Below, piece by piece: positions 12,098 through 20,627 of a DNA stretch of 20,627 bases; within the stretch, counting starts at the first letter, position 1, and each line of letters opens with the position of its first letter. The notes under the pieces are model-generated. The model had not been told where the DNA came from. It saw only the letters and a list, made by a program, of their open reading frames with translations, and made no database searches. The translations under genes were made by a program, and so were the position numbers. The DNA is taken from assembly GCA_023391725.1 (NCBI GenBank), contig JAEWAH010000042.1, forward strand, positions 1-20,627. The letters run 5' to 3'. Source of the DNA: Bacillota bacterium. GTDB lineage: Bacteria > Bacillota > Clostridia > Christensenellales > Aristaeellaceae.

Positions 12098-12140
12098 GAA
12101 AAGAGCGGAGAGGGCGCCTTTTGAAAAAGGCGTCCTCTCC
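12098..12140 (-). terminator. Terminator of the purine operon
   Basis: GGAGAGGGCGCCTTTT (12107-12122) pairs with AAAAGGCGTCCTCTCC (12125-12140), 16 bp with one G-U pair in RNA. On the minus strand it is followed by GCTCTTTTC. It is the strongest hairpin in the window and sits about 120 bases after the tautomerase stop. Confidence 0.8.
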
Positions 12141-12180
12141 AAAACTCGTGAAAACTTCGATTATTGACAGGGATGCCCCC

Positions 12181-12241
12181 GAAGGTTTCCAAAGTGCGAT
12201 CGGAAAGCCCTTTGGTCGTGCCCGCAGGCACGAAACCCTTC
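12181..12241. repeat. Nested inverted repeats downstream of the tautomerase gene
   Basis: Three nested arms pair here: GAAGGTTTC (12181-12189) with GAAACCCTTC (12232-12241), CCAAAG with CTTTGG, and CGTGCC (12217-12222) with GGCACG (12227-12232) around a CGCA loop. On the minus strand it lies 17 bases after the gene's stop. It may be a 3' stabilising structure, a first terminator, or an interspersed repeat. No T-run follows. Confidence 0.5.
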
Positions 12242-12258
12242 CCTAAACTTTGTGCTGA

Positions 12259-12603
12259 TTACAGGTTATTTCCGTTCCAACCCCAATACTTGGCTTCTTC
12301 ATATTTCACAAAGATGCGGTTTCCCGGGATCCCCAGCTCGCTGCTTAAGATCTTCGTGACTTCTTCCGTCATCTTCTGATAAGCGGATGGTGCGGAGGAA
12401 CCGAATACCTTCACTTCCACCATAGCGGCGGGTTCGGTGTTGGTTCCTGCAAAGTACAGATGGCAGTCCCCAACAATATTCACCATGAGCACGGACTCGC
12501 TTTTCCCGGGGATCACCGAGATGGCCTTGCCCAGCATTTGCTTGATGCTCTCCACTTGGGCGAGGGTGATGGATGCGCTCGTTTTGGCCTCGATGAACGG
12601 CAT
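12259..12603 (-). CDS. MIF-like tautomerase family protein
   Basis: A 114-residue protein of the macrophage-migration-inhibitory-factor/phenylpyruvate tautomerase group. After removal of Met1, Pro2 would be the catalytic base. K34 matches the conserved active-site lysine, and the C-terminal FVKYEEAKYWGWNG matches the end of MIF proteins. Family members are small homotrimers that catalyse keto-enol tautomerisation in vitro; the bacterial substrate is generally unknown. It starts 21 bases after purB with a good AAGGAGGA site, so it is the last gene of the purine operon, though no link to purine chemistry is evident. Confidence 0.85.
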   Translation of the reverse strand: MPFIEAKTSASITLAQVESIKQMLGKAISVIPGKSESVLMVNIVGDCHLYFAGTNTEPAAMVEVKVFGSSAPSAYQKMTEEVTKILSSELGIPGNRIFVKYEEAKYWGWNGNNL

Positions 12604-12624
12604 ATTGCTTCCTCCTTCATTATT

Positions 12625-14055
12625 CTAAACAGTCAGTTCATACGTTTCGCCTTGGGCATTGTATTCCGCAAGTAGCGGGAGGATGATCTCCTTCAAATAC
12701 TCTTCCACCTGCTGACTGCTCCTGCCGGTGAATAGATTAGGGTCCATCAGCTTTTGAACATCTTCCCGGTTCAGCCCGAAAGCCTTATCGTTTAAGATGC
12801 GGTCCAGCAGATCGTTCCTGCCGCCCTCTTCCTTCACCACACGGCCGGCGGCCTGTGCATGGACGCGGATCTTCTCGTGCAGTTCCTGCCTGTCGCCGCC
12901 CCGCTTAACCGCATCCATCAAAATGTTTTCGCTGGCCATGAAGGGCAGCTCCTCCATCACCCGGCGGCGGATCACCTGGGGGTAGACCACCAGCCCATCG
13001 CACACGTTCAGCAGGATGTTGAGGATAGCGTCCACCCCAAGGAAGGCTTCCGCCACGGCGATGCGGCGGTTGGCGCTATCGTCCAATGTGCGCTCGAACC
13101 ACTGTGTCCCGGCAGTGAAGGCGGAGTTCAAAACATCCACCATCACATAGCGGGAAAGGGCGGTAATGCGCTCGGAGCGCATGGGGTTGCGCTTGTAAGG
13201 CATGGCGGAGGAGCCTATTTGACTTGTTTCAAAGGGTTCTTCCATCTCTTTGAAGCTTTGCAGGAGCCGCAAATCATAGGAAAACTTGCTGGCGCTTTGG
13301 GCAATGCCGCAAAGGGCGCTGACCACCTGGTAATCCACCTTGCGGGAATAGGGCTGCCCGGAGACGGGGACCACCTTTTCAAACCCCATCTGGGAGGCGA
13401 TATCCCGTTCCAGTTCCTTGATCTTTTCCCCGTTGCCCTCAAACAGTTCCATAAAGCTGGCCTGGGTGCCGGTGGTGCCCTTACTGCCCAGGAGAGCCAA
13501 GCCATCTATCCGCTGCGTGACTTCCAGAAAGTCCAAATGAAGCTCATTCATCCACAGCGTGGCCCGCTTGCCCACGGTGGTCAGTTGCGCCGGCTGCAAA
13601 TGGGTATAGGCCAATGCGGGCAGATCCTTGTACGTACTCGCGAATTTCGCCAGCAGCGCTAATACATTAAGCAGTTTGCGGCGGATGATTGCAAGGCCCT
13701 GCTTCATAGCGATGATGTCCGTATTATCCCCCACGTAGCAGGAGGTGGCGCCCAGATGGATGATCCCCTGAGCCTTGGGGCATTGCAGGCCATAAGCATA
13801 GACGTGGCTCATCACGTCGTGGCGGACTTCCTTTTCCCGGCGGATGGCGTCCTCATAATTGATGTCATCCAAATGCGCGGTAAGCTCATCGATCTGCTCT
13901 TGTGTAATGCCAAGGCCCAGCTTCTTTTCCGCCTTGGCCAGGGCCAACCAGAGCCTGCGCCAGGTCTTGAACTTGTTGTCGTCGGAAAACACATACTGCA
14001 TCTCCCGGCTGGCGTACCGGGTAGAAAAAGGGCTTACATATCCATCATGTTCCAA
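12625..14055 (-). CDS. purB: Adenylosuccinate lyase
   Basis: A 476-residue fumarase/aspartase-superfamily enzyme acting twice in purine synthesis: SAICAR to AICAR and adenylosuccinate to AMP, each releasing fumarate. The superfamily signature SQIGSSAMPYKRNP lies near residues 278-291. The N-terminal YVSPFSTRYASREM is typical of clostridial members, as is HLGATSCYVGDNTD with its active-site region. Start choice is uncertain. The frame opens at a TTG at 14073 overlapping the purL stop, but GAGGTGA, a full match to the 16S tail, sits 6 bases before a second TTG at 14055, which I prefer. A non-ATG start may limit its expression relative to purL. Confidence 0.95.
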   Translation of the reverse strand: MEHDGYVSPFSTRYASREMQYVFSDDNKFKTWRRLWLALAKAEKKLGLGITQEQIDELTAHLDDINYEDAIRREKEVRHDVMSHVYAYGLQCPKAQGIIHLGATSCYVGDNTDIIAMKQGLAIIRRKLLNVLALLAKFASTYKDLPALAYTHLQPAQLTTVGKRATLWMNELHLDFLEVTQRIDGLALLGSKGTTGTQASFMELFEGNGEKIKELERDIASQMGFEKVVPVSGQPYSRKVDYQVVSALCGIAQSASKFSYDLRLLQSFKEMEEPFETSQIGSSAMPYKRNPMRSERITALSRYVMVDVLNSAFTAGTQWFERTLDDSANRRIAVAEAFLGVDAILNILLNVCDGLVVYPQVIRRRVMEELPFMASENILMDAVKRGGDRQELHEKIRVHAQAAGRVVKEEGGRNDLLDRILNDKAFGLNREDVQKLMDPNLFTGRSSQQVEEYLKEIILPLLAEYNAQGETYELTV

Positions 14056-14069
14056 GTGCTTCACCTCAA

Positions 14070-17000
14070 TCAACGAAAGTAATCTACGCCGCCTTCAAAC
14101 AGGGGCTGGAACTTGTTCCCGTCTACGTTCTTGTAAAGATATTCGCCGCTGCGCTCAGTATGGCCCATCTTGCCCAGAATCCTACCGTCCTGGGAGGTGA
14201 TGGCCTCGATGGCCGAATAGGAGCCGTTGGGGTTATGCGGCAGCTCCATGGCAGGATTGCCGGAGAGGTCAACATATTGGGTGGCAATCTGCCCGTTTTG
14301 AGCAAGCTCTTTTATCAACGCCCCCGGCGCCACAAAGCGGCCTTCCCCGTGGGAGATGGCAATGGTGTGGATATCCCCCACCTGACAGCGGGACAGCCAA
14401 GGGGACTTTACGGAGGCCACCCGGGTATGCACCAGCATGCTTTGATGGCGGCCAATGGTATTGAAGGTAAGGGTGGGGCAGCTTTCATCCGTATCGATGA
14501 TCTTGCCGTAAGGAACCAGGCCCAGCTTGATCAGCGCCTGGAAGCCGTTGCAGATGCCCAGCATCAGCCCATCCCGGGTATAAAGCAGCTCATGCACACT
14601 GTCCATCATCCGGGGATTGCGGAAAAAGGCGGTAATGAACTTGCCCGAGCCGTCCGGCTCGTCGCCCCCAGAAAACCCGCCGGGGAGCACGATCATCTGG
14701 CAAGCCGCGATGCGCCTTTGCGCTTCCTGAATGCTTTCCGCTACGGCGGCAGGCGTCAAGTTGTTGAGCACAAACACATCCACGTCCGCCCCGGCACGAT
14801 TTAAGGCCCGTAAGGTATCCACTTCGCAGTTGGTGCCAGGAAACACGGGGATAAAGGCTTTGGGCCGGGCGCAACCAGTCTTTGGGGCTGCCCGCCTGTC
14901 CACAGGATAGGAGAAAATTTCCGTCTTGTCAACCGCCTTGTTGCGATAGGGAAACACGCTCTCCAGCTTGCTTTCCCAGGCTTCCTGCACGGCGGCAAGG
15001 TCGGCGGTCTCGCCTTTGGCGGCAAAGGTATAGCTTGAGGTAGTAGCCCCAAGGGCTTCCCCTATTGCCGCGTCATCATTGAGCTCCAGGATAAAGCTGC
15101 CGTAGCGCCAGGCAAACAGATCGCCTTGGAAGGAATCGTCCAACTGGAAGCCGATGCGGTTTCCCAAGGACATCTTAAACAACCCCTCGGCGATGCCGCC
15201 AAAGCTCACCGTCCACGCGGAACAGGCTTTCTTTTCCCGTAGGAGCGTCTCCACTATGTCCAAGGTCTGCAGAAAGCCTTCGGAGTCATTCAAGGGATCA
15301 GCGGAAAGCAAGACCACCTTGTGGCCTGGCTGCTTGAATTCCGGAGAAGAAACGTTCTCCGCCCGGCCCGGCGCTACGGCGAAGGAGACAAGCGTGGGCG
15401 GCACGTTGAGGCTTTCAAAGGAGCCGGACATGCTATCCTTGCCTCCGATGGCGGCGATCCTAAAATCCAGCTGGGCGTCCAGTGCCCCCAGCAGCGCCGA
15501 AAGAGGCTTGCCCCAGCGTTCGGGCTTGTCGCCCAGGCGCTCAAAGTATTCCTGGAAGGTCAAATAGACGTCCTTGCGGGAGAAGCCCGCGGCCACAAGC
15601 TTTGCGATGCTTTCCGCCACCGCCAGATACGCACCCTGATAAGGGTCCTGCTCGGTAATGTACGGGTTAAAGCCGTAAGCCATGCCAGAAACAGTGGAGG
15701 TGGTCCCTTCAAGAACAGGCAGCTTGGCGGCCATGGTTTGGATCGGCGTCATTTGATACTTCCCGCCAAAGGGCATCAAAACAGTCGCCGCGCCAATGGT
15801 GGAATCGAACCGCTGCACCAACCCTTTTTTGCCGCACACGTTCAGATCGGCCATCAAGGCCGTGAGCTTTTGCTGAAGATTCCCGGCGGGAGTGGGTTTT
15901 GAGGAAACCTGGCTTTGTTTCACCTGAGCCGCAGCGTGTTTGGAAGCGCCGTTGGAATTCAAAAAATCTCTGGAAAGGTCCACCAGCGTCTTCCCTCGCC
16001 ACGTCATACTGAGGCGCTTCTGTTCCTTCACCCGGGCCACTTGGGTGGCCTCGATGTTTTCCTTGTGCGCCTCATTTAAGAAGGCTTGCACATCCTCCGG
16101 GGCGATGACAACGGCCATGCGCTCCTGGCTTTCGGAGATGGCAAGCTCCGTACCGTCAAGCCCTTCATACTTCTTTGGCACGGCGTCAAGATCGATGTCC
16201 AGGCCATCGGCCAATTCCCCGATAGCCACCGACACGCCGCCGGCCCCAAAGTCGTTGCAGCGCTTAATGAGTCGGGTGACGTCAGGATTGCGGAAGAGCC
16301 TCTGCAATTTGCGCTCGGTAGGGGCGTTGCCCTTTTGTACCTCGGCCCCGCAGGTCTCGATGCTCTCCAGGTTATGGGATTTGGAGGAGCCGGTGGCCCC
16401 GCCGCATCCGTCCCGGCCGGTGCGGCCACCCAACAGCAGCACCACATCCCCGGGGGCTGGCACTTCCCGGCGCACATTCTCCTTGGGGGCAGCGCCTAGC
16501 ACGGCGCCGATCTCCATACGCTTGGCCACATAGCCGGGATGGTAGATCTCATCCACAAAGCCCGTAACCAAGCCGATTTGATTGCCATAGGAGCTGTAGC
16601 CCGCCGCAGCGGTGGTGGTGAGCTTGCGCTGAGGGAGTTTGCCCGGCAGCGTTTCGGCGATAGGCTTCAAAGGATCTGCCGCGCCGGTGACGCGCATGGC
16701 CTGGTAAACATAGGTCCGGCCGGAAAGGGGGTCCCGGATGGCCCCGCCGATGCAGGTGGCCGCGCCGCCGAAAGGCTCGATCTCGGTGGGATGGTTGTGG
16801 GTCTCGTTTTTAAACATCAACAGCCACTGCTCGGTCTTCCCGTCCACCTCCACGGGGATCTCGATGGAGCAAGCGTTGATCTCCTCCGAAATGTCAAGGT
16901 TATGAAGACGGCCCTGCTTTTTCAGGTACTTGCCCCCGATGGTGGCGATATCCATTAGGGTAATGGGCTTATTCTTTTTCCCATGCACCGCATCCCGAAG

Positions 17001-17753
17001 CTTCAAATAGCGCAGGAAGGCTTTCTCCACCCGCTCCTGCTCGATATTGACTTCATCAAGCACCGTCAGGAAGGTGGTATGGCGGCAATGATCGGACCAG
17101 TAGGTATCAATCATGCGGATCTCGGTAAGGCTGGGATCACGGTTTTCCGAAAGGAAATAGTCCTGGCAGAAGAGCAGGTCGGCGGCATCCATGGCAAGGC
17201 CGTACTTACGCACAAATTCCCCCACGGCATCCCTGTCCAGCTTGCGGAAGCCATGCAATGTTTCAATATCTTTCGGCTCGGGATAGTCGGTTTTCAGAGT
17301 TTCGAACCGTTCTAAAGAAGCCTCCCGGCTTTCCACGGGGTTGATGACATATTTTTTCACCCGGGCCATCTCTTCGGAAGTGGGTTCCCCGCCCAGCAGA
17401 TACACCCTGGCGGTGCGGGTAAGCGGCCGCTCGCCCTGGGAGACAAGCTGGATGCACTCGGCGCAGGAGTCGGCCCGCTGGTCAAATTGGCCTGGAAGAT
17501 ATTCCACAGCGAAGATCTTTTCATCGGTTACAGGAAGCTCCGCATAAGGCGTATCCAGCTGCGGCTCGAAAAAGACGATGGGCTTGCACTTATTAAATAA
17601 GGCCTCGTCGATCCCTTCCACATCGTAGCAGTTGAAAAGCCGGAGGGAATGGATGCTTTTGATATTCAAAAGGTCCCGGATCTCCGCAAGAAGCTGCGCG
17701 GCCTCCACGGCGTAAGAGGCTTTCTTCTCCACATAAAGGCGAAAAACTGGCAT
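14070..17753 (-). CDS. purL: Phosphoribosylformylglycinamidine (FGAM) synthase, single-chain
   Basis: A 1227-residue enzyme converting FGAR, ATP and glutamine to FGAM. The start is the ATG at 17753 behind GGGAGGA; the longer frame to 17828 overlaps purD and has no site. The single chain contains the small PurS-like N-terminal part, two AIRS-type synthase halves (NETHNHPTEIEPFGGAAT near residue 315) and a C-terminal glutamine amidotransferase. The amidotransferase shows FPGTNCEVDT, VLPGGFSGGDE, the nucleophile C1068 in MLGICNGFQAL, and SHGEGRF. This large form differs from the three-gene PurS/PurQ/PurL of Bacillus and fits the clostridial/streptococcal single-chain group. It lies between purD (13 bases upstream) and purB (overlapping frame). 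Confidence 0.97.
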   Translation of the reverse strand: MPVFRLYVEKKASYAVEAAQLLAEIRDLLNIKSIHSLRLFNCYDVEGIDEALFNKCKPIVFFEPQLDTPYAELPVTDEKIFAVEYLPGQFDQRADSCAECIQLVSQGERPLTRTARVYLLGGEPTSEEMARVKKYVINPVESREASLERFETLKTDYPEPKDIETLHGFRKLDRDAVGEFVRKYGLAMDAADLLFCQDYFLSENRDPSLTEIRMIDTYWSDHCRHTTFLTVLDEVNIEQERVEKAFLRYLKLRDAVHGKKNKPITLMDIATIGGKYLKKQGRLHNLDISEEINACSIEIPVEVDGKTEQWLLMFKNETHNHPTEIEPFGGAATCIGGAIRDPLSGRTYVYQAMRVTGAADPLKPIAETLPGKLPQRKLTTTAAAGYSSYGNQIGLVTGFVDEIYHPGYVAKRMEIGAVLGAAPKENVRREVPAPGDVVLLLGGRTGRDGCGGATGSSKSHNLESIETCGAEVQKGNAPTERKLQRLFRNPDVTRLIKRCNDFGAGGVSVAIGELADGLDIDLDAVPKKYEGLDGTELAISESQERMAVVIAPEDVQAFLNEAHKENIEATQVARVKEQKRLSMTWRGKTLVDLSRDFLNSNGASKHAAAQVKQSQVSSKPTPAGNLQQKLTALMADLNVCGKKGLVQRFDSTIGAATVLMPFGGKYQMTPIQTMAAKLPVLEGTTSTVSGMAYGFNPYITEQDPYQGAYLAVAESIAKLVAAGFSRKDVYLTFQEYFERLGDKPERWGKPLSALLGALDAQLDFRIAAIGGKDSMSGSFESLNVPPTLVSFAVAPGRAENVSSPEFKQPGHKVVLLSADPLNDSEGFLQTLDIVETLLREKKACSAWTVSFGGIAEGLFKMSLGNRIGFQLDDSFQGDLFAWRYGSFILELNDDAAIGEALGATTSSYTFAAKGETADLAAVQEAWESKLESVFPYRNKAVDKTEIFSYPVDRRAAPKTGCARPKAFIPVFPGTNCEVDTLRALNRAGADVDVFVLNNLTPAAVAESIQEAQRRIAACQMIVLPGGFSGGDEPDGSGKFITAFFRNPRMMDSVHELLYTRDGLMLGICNGFQALIKLGLVPYGKIIDTDESCPTLTFNTIGRHQSMLVHTRVASVKSPWLSRCQVGDIHTIAISHGEGRFVAPGALIKELAQNGQIATQYVDLSGNPAMELPHNPNGSYSAIEAITSQDGRILGKMGHTERSGEYLYKNVDGNKFQPLFEGGVDYFR

Positions 17754-17766
17754 GCTGCTTCCTCCC

Positions 17767-19047
17767 TCAACTTTTTTGACTTTCAAGGGCGCGCTGCCCG
17801 ATATCGTTCCGTTTGTGCATCCCATCAAAAGAGATGGCCCCGCAGGCGCGGTAGGCTTTCGCTATCGCGTTTGAAAGGGTGTCTGTCGTGGCGGCAACGC
17901 CCAGCACCCGCCCGCCGGAAGTGAGGATCTTGCCATCCTCCGAAAGCTTTGTTCCGGCATGGAAATGGTACACGCCCGGTTCTTTTTTGGCATCCAGACC
18001 CTTGATCTCCTTGCCGGTTTCGTAGCTCTTGGGATAGCCGCCGCTGGAGATGACCACACAGCACGACGCTCCGGGAGCAAAGGATACTTCCGTTTTATCC
18101 AGGGTGCCGTCCACTGTGGATTTCATGATGGTGAACAGGTCGCTGGTGAGAAGCGGAAGCACCGCCTGCGTTTCCGGATCACCGAAACGGCAGTTGTATT
18201 CGATGACCTTGGGGCCATCTTTCGTGAGCATCAGGCCGAAGTACAGGCAGCCACGGAAAGTACGGCCCTCCTGATTCATGGCATGGATAGTGGGCAGAAA
18301 TATCTCCCGCATGCACAGCGCCGCAATCTCCTCTGTGTAAAAGGGGTTGGGGGCAATGGCTCCCATGCCGCCGGTGTTCAGGCCCAGGTCATTATCCAGC
18401 GCCCGCTTGTGATCCATGGAGGAGACCATGGGTTTGATAGTCTTCCCATCGGTAAAGCACAGCACCGAAACTTCCGGGCCGGTGAGGAATTCTTCCACCA
18501 CCACCCAGCTGCCGGATGCGCCGAAGACTTTTTCCTCCATGATCTCATGGATGGCGGAAACGGCTTCGGCCTTTGTTTGGCAGATGAGCACGCCCTTGCC
18601 CAGCGCCAGCCCGTCCGCCTTGATGACGATGGGATACGCACAATCATTCAAATACCCAATCGCCGCAGCCGCCGAATCGAACACTTCATAGGCGGCGGTG
18701 GGGATACCGTACTTCTTCATGAGCCCCTTGCTGAACACCTTGCTGCCCTCGATAAGGGCGGCCTTCTTATCCGGCCCGAAGGCGGGGATGCCAGCCTCAT
18801 TCAGCAGATCCGTAAGCCCCAGGCACAAGGGATCATCCGGGGCCACCACCACAAAATCAATGGCCTTTTCTTTGGCAAAGGCCGCGATGGCTTGAATATC
18901 CGTAGCCTTGATGGGTACGCAAATACCCTCCCCAGCCATGCCGCCGTTGCCGGGGAGGACATATATTTCTTTTATTTCAGGGTTCTCCCGCAACTTTTGA
19001 AGGATGGCGTGCTCCCGTCCGCCGCCCCCCACCAATAGCAGTTTCAT
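17767..19047 (-). CDS. purD: Phosphoribosylamine-glycine ligase (GAR synthetase)
   Basis: A 426-residue ATP-grasp enzyme that joins phosphoribosylamine and glycine, the second step of IMP synthesis. The N-terminus KLLLVGGGGREHAI is diagnostic. The ATP-grasp core follows with IVIKADGLALGKGV, EEFLTGPEVSVLCF and GGMGAIAPNPFY, then YNCRFGDPETQ with the metal-binding residues. The end SFDGMHKRNDIGQRAL is typical. Length is normal. GGGAGGA precedes the ATG, and 16 bases separate it from the AICAR transformylase gene. Confidence 0.97.
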   Translation of the reverse strand: MKLLLVGGGGREHAILQKLRENPEIKEIYVLPGNGGMAGEGICVPIKATDIQAIAAFAKEKAIDFVVVAPDDPLCLGLTDLLNEAGIPAFGPDKKAALIEGSKVFSKGLMKKYGIPTAAYEVFDSAAAAIGYLNDCAYPIVIKADGLALGKGVLICQTKAEAVSAIHEIMEEKVFGASGSWVVVEEFLTGPEVSVLCFTDGKTIKPMVSSMDHKRALDNDLGLNTGGMGAIAPNPFYTEEIAALCMREIFLPTIHAMNQEGRTFRGCLYFGLMLTKDGPKVIEYNCRFGDPETQAVLPLLTSDLFTIMKSTVDGTLDKTEVSFAPGASCCVVISSGGYPKSYETGKEIKGLDAKKEPGVYHFHAGTKLSEDGKILTSGGRVLGVAATTDTLSNAIAKAYRACGAISFDGMHKRNDIGQRALESQKS

Positions 19048-19063
19048 TCGCGTCCTCCCATTT

Positions 19064-20239
19064 TTAATGGTGGAAAAGACGAATTCCCGTAAAGCACATG
19101 ACCATGTTGTGCTCGTCGCAGGCGGCGATCACATTGTCGTCCCTCACCGAGCCGCCAGGCTGGGCCACATATTGAACGCCGCTGCGCCGGGCCCGCTCGA
19201 TATTGTCCCCGAAGGGGAAGAAGGCGTCGCTGCCCAGGGATACGCCGTCCAGTTTATCCAGCCATTCCCGGCGCTCTTTAGGGGTGAGGGGTTCCGGGCA
19301 AAGGTTAAAGAATTGCTGCCATTTGCCTTCCTCCAGCACATCGCCGCAATCGTCGGAGATGTACAGGTCGATGGTGTTGTCGCGGTCGGGGCGGCCCAAT
19401 TTTTCTGCAAAGGGCAGCGCCAGCACCTTGGGATGCTGCCGGAGCCACCAATTGTCGGCTTTATTCCCTGCCAGGCGGGTACAATGGATGCGGGATTGCT
19501 GCCCGGCGCCTACGCCAATGACTTGCCCGTCTTTCACGTAGCAGACGGAATTGGACTGGGTGTATTTGAGGGCGATGAGGGAAATAAGCAGATCCTGCCG
19601 GGCCTCTACCGGCAGCGTCTTATTGGCGGTCACAATGTTGTTTAAAAGGGAATCCTCTATTTTGAGTTCATTGCGCCCCTGCTCGAAGGTGATGCCGAAT
19701 ACGTCCTTCTGCTCGATGGGGCTGGGAATATAATTGGGGTCAATTTTCACGATATTGTAGTTTCCCTGGCGCTTGGCTTTCAGAATTTCCAGCGCTTCCG
19801 GGGCGTAGCCGGGGGCGATGATCCCATCGGAGACCTCGGGCTTGATAAGGTTGGCCGTTTGAGCATCGCACACGTCGGAGAGGGCGATAAAGTCCCCAAA
19901 GGAGGACATGCGGTCGGCCCCCCGGGCCCTGGCATAGGCGCAGGCCAAGGGAGAGAGAGGCTTGTTCCCCACAAAATAGATCTGCTTGAGGGTATCGCTT
20001 AGGGGCAGCCCCACCGCCGCCCCAGCAGGGCTCACATGCTTGAAGGAGGCTGCCGCGGGAAGGCCCGTCGCCTGCTTTAGTTCCCGCACCAGCTGCCAGC
20101 CGTTCAGCGCATCCAGCAGGTTGATGTAGCCGGGCCTGCCGCCCAGAACTTCAACGGGCAGTTCCCCTTCCTTCATAAAGACCCGGGCAGGTTTCTGGTT
20201 GGGGTTGCAGCCGTATTTCAGCGCCATTTCCCTGGCCAT
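19064..20239 (-). CDS. purH: Stand-alone AICAR transformylase (C-terminal domain of PurH)
   Basis: A 391-residue enzyme that formylates AICAR using 10-formyltetrahydrofolate. It contains only the transformylase half of the usual bifunctional PurH. The catalytic pair corresponding to Lys-His of ATIC is K67-H68 in FKHVSPAGAA, and YTQSNSVCYVKDGQVIGVGA and GQQSRIHCTRLA match the folate-side core. The GSDAFFPFGDNI and QPGGSVRDDNVI segments close the fold. The start chosen is the ATG at 20239 behind GTGGGGGA; the ATG at 20266 overlaps the previous gene and lacks a site. The missing IMP cyclohydrolase half is supplied by the gene just upstream. Confidence 0.94.
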   Translation of the reverse strand: MAREMALKYGCNPNQKPARVFMKEGELPVEVLGGRPGYINLLDALNGWQLVRELKQATGLPAAASFKHVSPAGAAVGLPLSDTLKQIYFVGNKPLSPLACAYARARGADRMSSFGDFIALSDVCDAQTANLIKPEVSDGIIAPGYAPEALEILKAKRQGNYNIVKIDPNYIPSPIEQKDVFGITFEQGRNELKIEDSLLNNIVTANKTLPVEARQDLLISLIALKYTQSNSVCYVKDGQVIGVGAGQQSRIHCTRLAGNKADNWWLRQHPKVLALPFAEKLGRPDRDNTIDLYISDDCGDVLEEGKWQQFFNLCPEPLTPKERREWLDKLDGVSLGSDAFFPFGDNIERARRSGVQYVAQPGGSVRDDNVIAACDEHNMVMCFTGIRLFHH

Positions 20240-20255
20240 GATCAAATTCCCCCAC

Positions 20256-20627
20256 TCATTTGACATTCTTGTTGAAAATACGCGTGCTCGCCTGCCCGTC
20301 CGCAAGGCTGATATACCGAACGAACAGGGACACCTTGTTTTCAGGGTCCAGGCTTTCCCAAAGTTTTTGAGAAAAGTCCTGCATATCGTCCGATACAGCC
20401 ACGCATACCGGTTCCCCCTCAAAAGAGGGGATAGGATTTCCATCGCCCCGGTAGGTGTGGATGAGATGGCCTTCTCCCGCTTTGGACGCGGGATATTCAA
20501 AGAAGAACCTTTGATGCGCGTCCGGGCCGCCGCCGCTTTTCAAAATGGACAGGTGGTAGGCGCAGGTTCCTTCCTTCACCGCCATCAGCCCGCTGATGCG
20601 GGGGGTAAAGTTGGGGGCGTCCGGCTC
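20256..20627 (-). CDS. purO: IMP cyclohydrolase, PurO-like (5' end beyond the window)
   Basis: The C-terminal 123 codons of a gene running off the right edge. The frame stays open to 20627 (EPDAPNFTPRISG upstream of the internal ATG), so the true start is outside. It resembles the IMP_cyclohyd family first described for archaeal PurO, with a TPRI(S/A) motif near the visible start, then AYHLSILK, HLIHTYRGDGNPIPSFEGEP and the ending LFVRYISLADG. It would close FAICAR to IMP, the last step of the pathway. It sits 16 bases before the transformylase gene, and together they replace bifunctional PurH. Confidence 0.8.
   Translation of the reverse strand, partial: EPDAPNFTPRISGLMAVKEGTCAYHLSILKSGGGPDAHQRFFFEYPASKAGEGHLIHTYRGDGNPIPSFEGEPVCVAVSDDMQDFSQKLWESLDPENKVSLFVRYISLADGQASTRIFNKNVK

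Noticed and set aside
14070..17828. Upstream start of purL at 17828
   Set aside because: The 25 extra codons overlap the end of purD and have no ribosome binding site, whereas GGGAGGA precedes the ATG at 17753.

Overview
This window reads as chromosomal DNA of a Gram-positive, low-oxygen member of the Clostridia, probably an uncultured gut lineage. The evidence is moderately high GC, AGGAGG-type ribosome binding sites, sigma-A promoters, hairpin/T-run terminators, G-rich intergenic repeats, and a split bacterial IMP cyclohydrolase/AICAR transformylase pair. I cannot name the species.

Layout. Positions 1-493 are non-coding and rich in hairpins. 494-2184 (+) is a two-gene two-component system: a membrane histidine kinase and a LuxR-type regulator, overlapping by 4 bases. 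2203-2853 (-) holds decayed C-terminal scraps of glycosyltransferase genes. 2919-3752 (-) is a SAM methyltransferase with its own promoter and a leader of about 235 nt. 4034-5302 (-) is a LarA-type nickel racemase without its cofactor genes.

The centrepiece is 5389-8358 (-). It encodes a 989-residue, N-terminally anchored protein with eight tandem FMN-binding (RnfG/NqrC-type) domains. Each carries an SGAT motif, the site where ApbE-type enzymes attach FMN covalently. Its single cysteine and lack of CxxCH motifs mean that any electron conduction would be by flavins alone. Divergent from it, 8546-9175 (+) encodes a small anchored relative whose motif has drifted to SGST. After a repeat-filled gap and a bidirectional terminator comes the operon 12025->9513 (-): pentapeptide-repeat protein, endonuclease IV, a NusG-domain-II protein and a Gx-transporter/Hpre_diP_synt_I membrane protein. 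The last two correspond, to my knowledge, to EetA and EetB of the Listeria-type flavin-based extracellular electron transfer (EET) locus. Two FMN-domain proteins next to an EetA/EetB-like pair suggest a variant EET or membrane redox system in which one long multi-flavin protein replaces the short lipoprotein PplA. That is inference; ApbE/FmnB, Ndh2 and demethylmenaquinone genes are not in the window.

12259-20627 (-) is a purine biosynthesis operon. In transcription order it has IMP cyclohydrolase (PurO-like, cut by the window edge), AICAR transformylase alone, purD, purL, purB and a MIF-family tautomerase, followed by a strong terminator. No tRNA, rRNA, CRISPR array, phage or IS transposase was seen.
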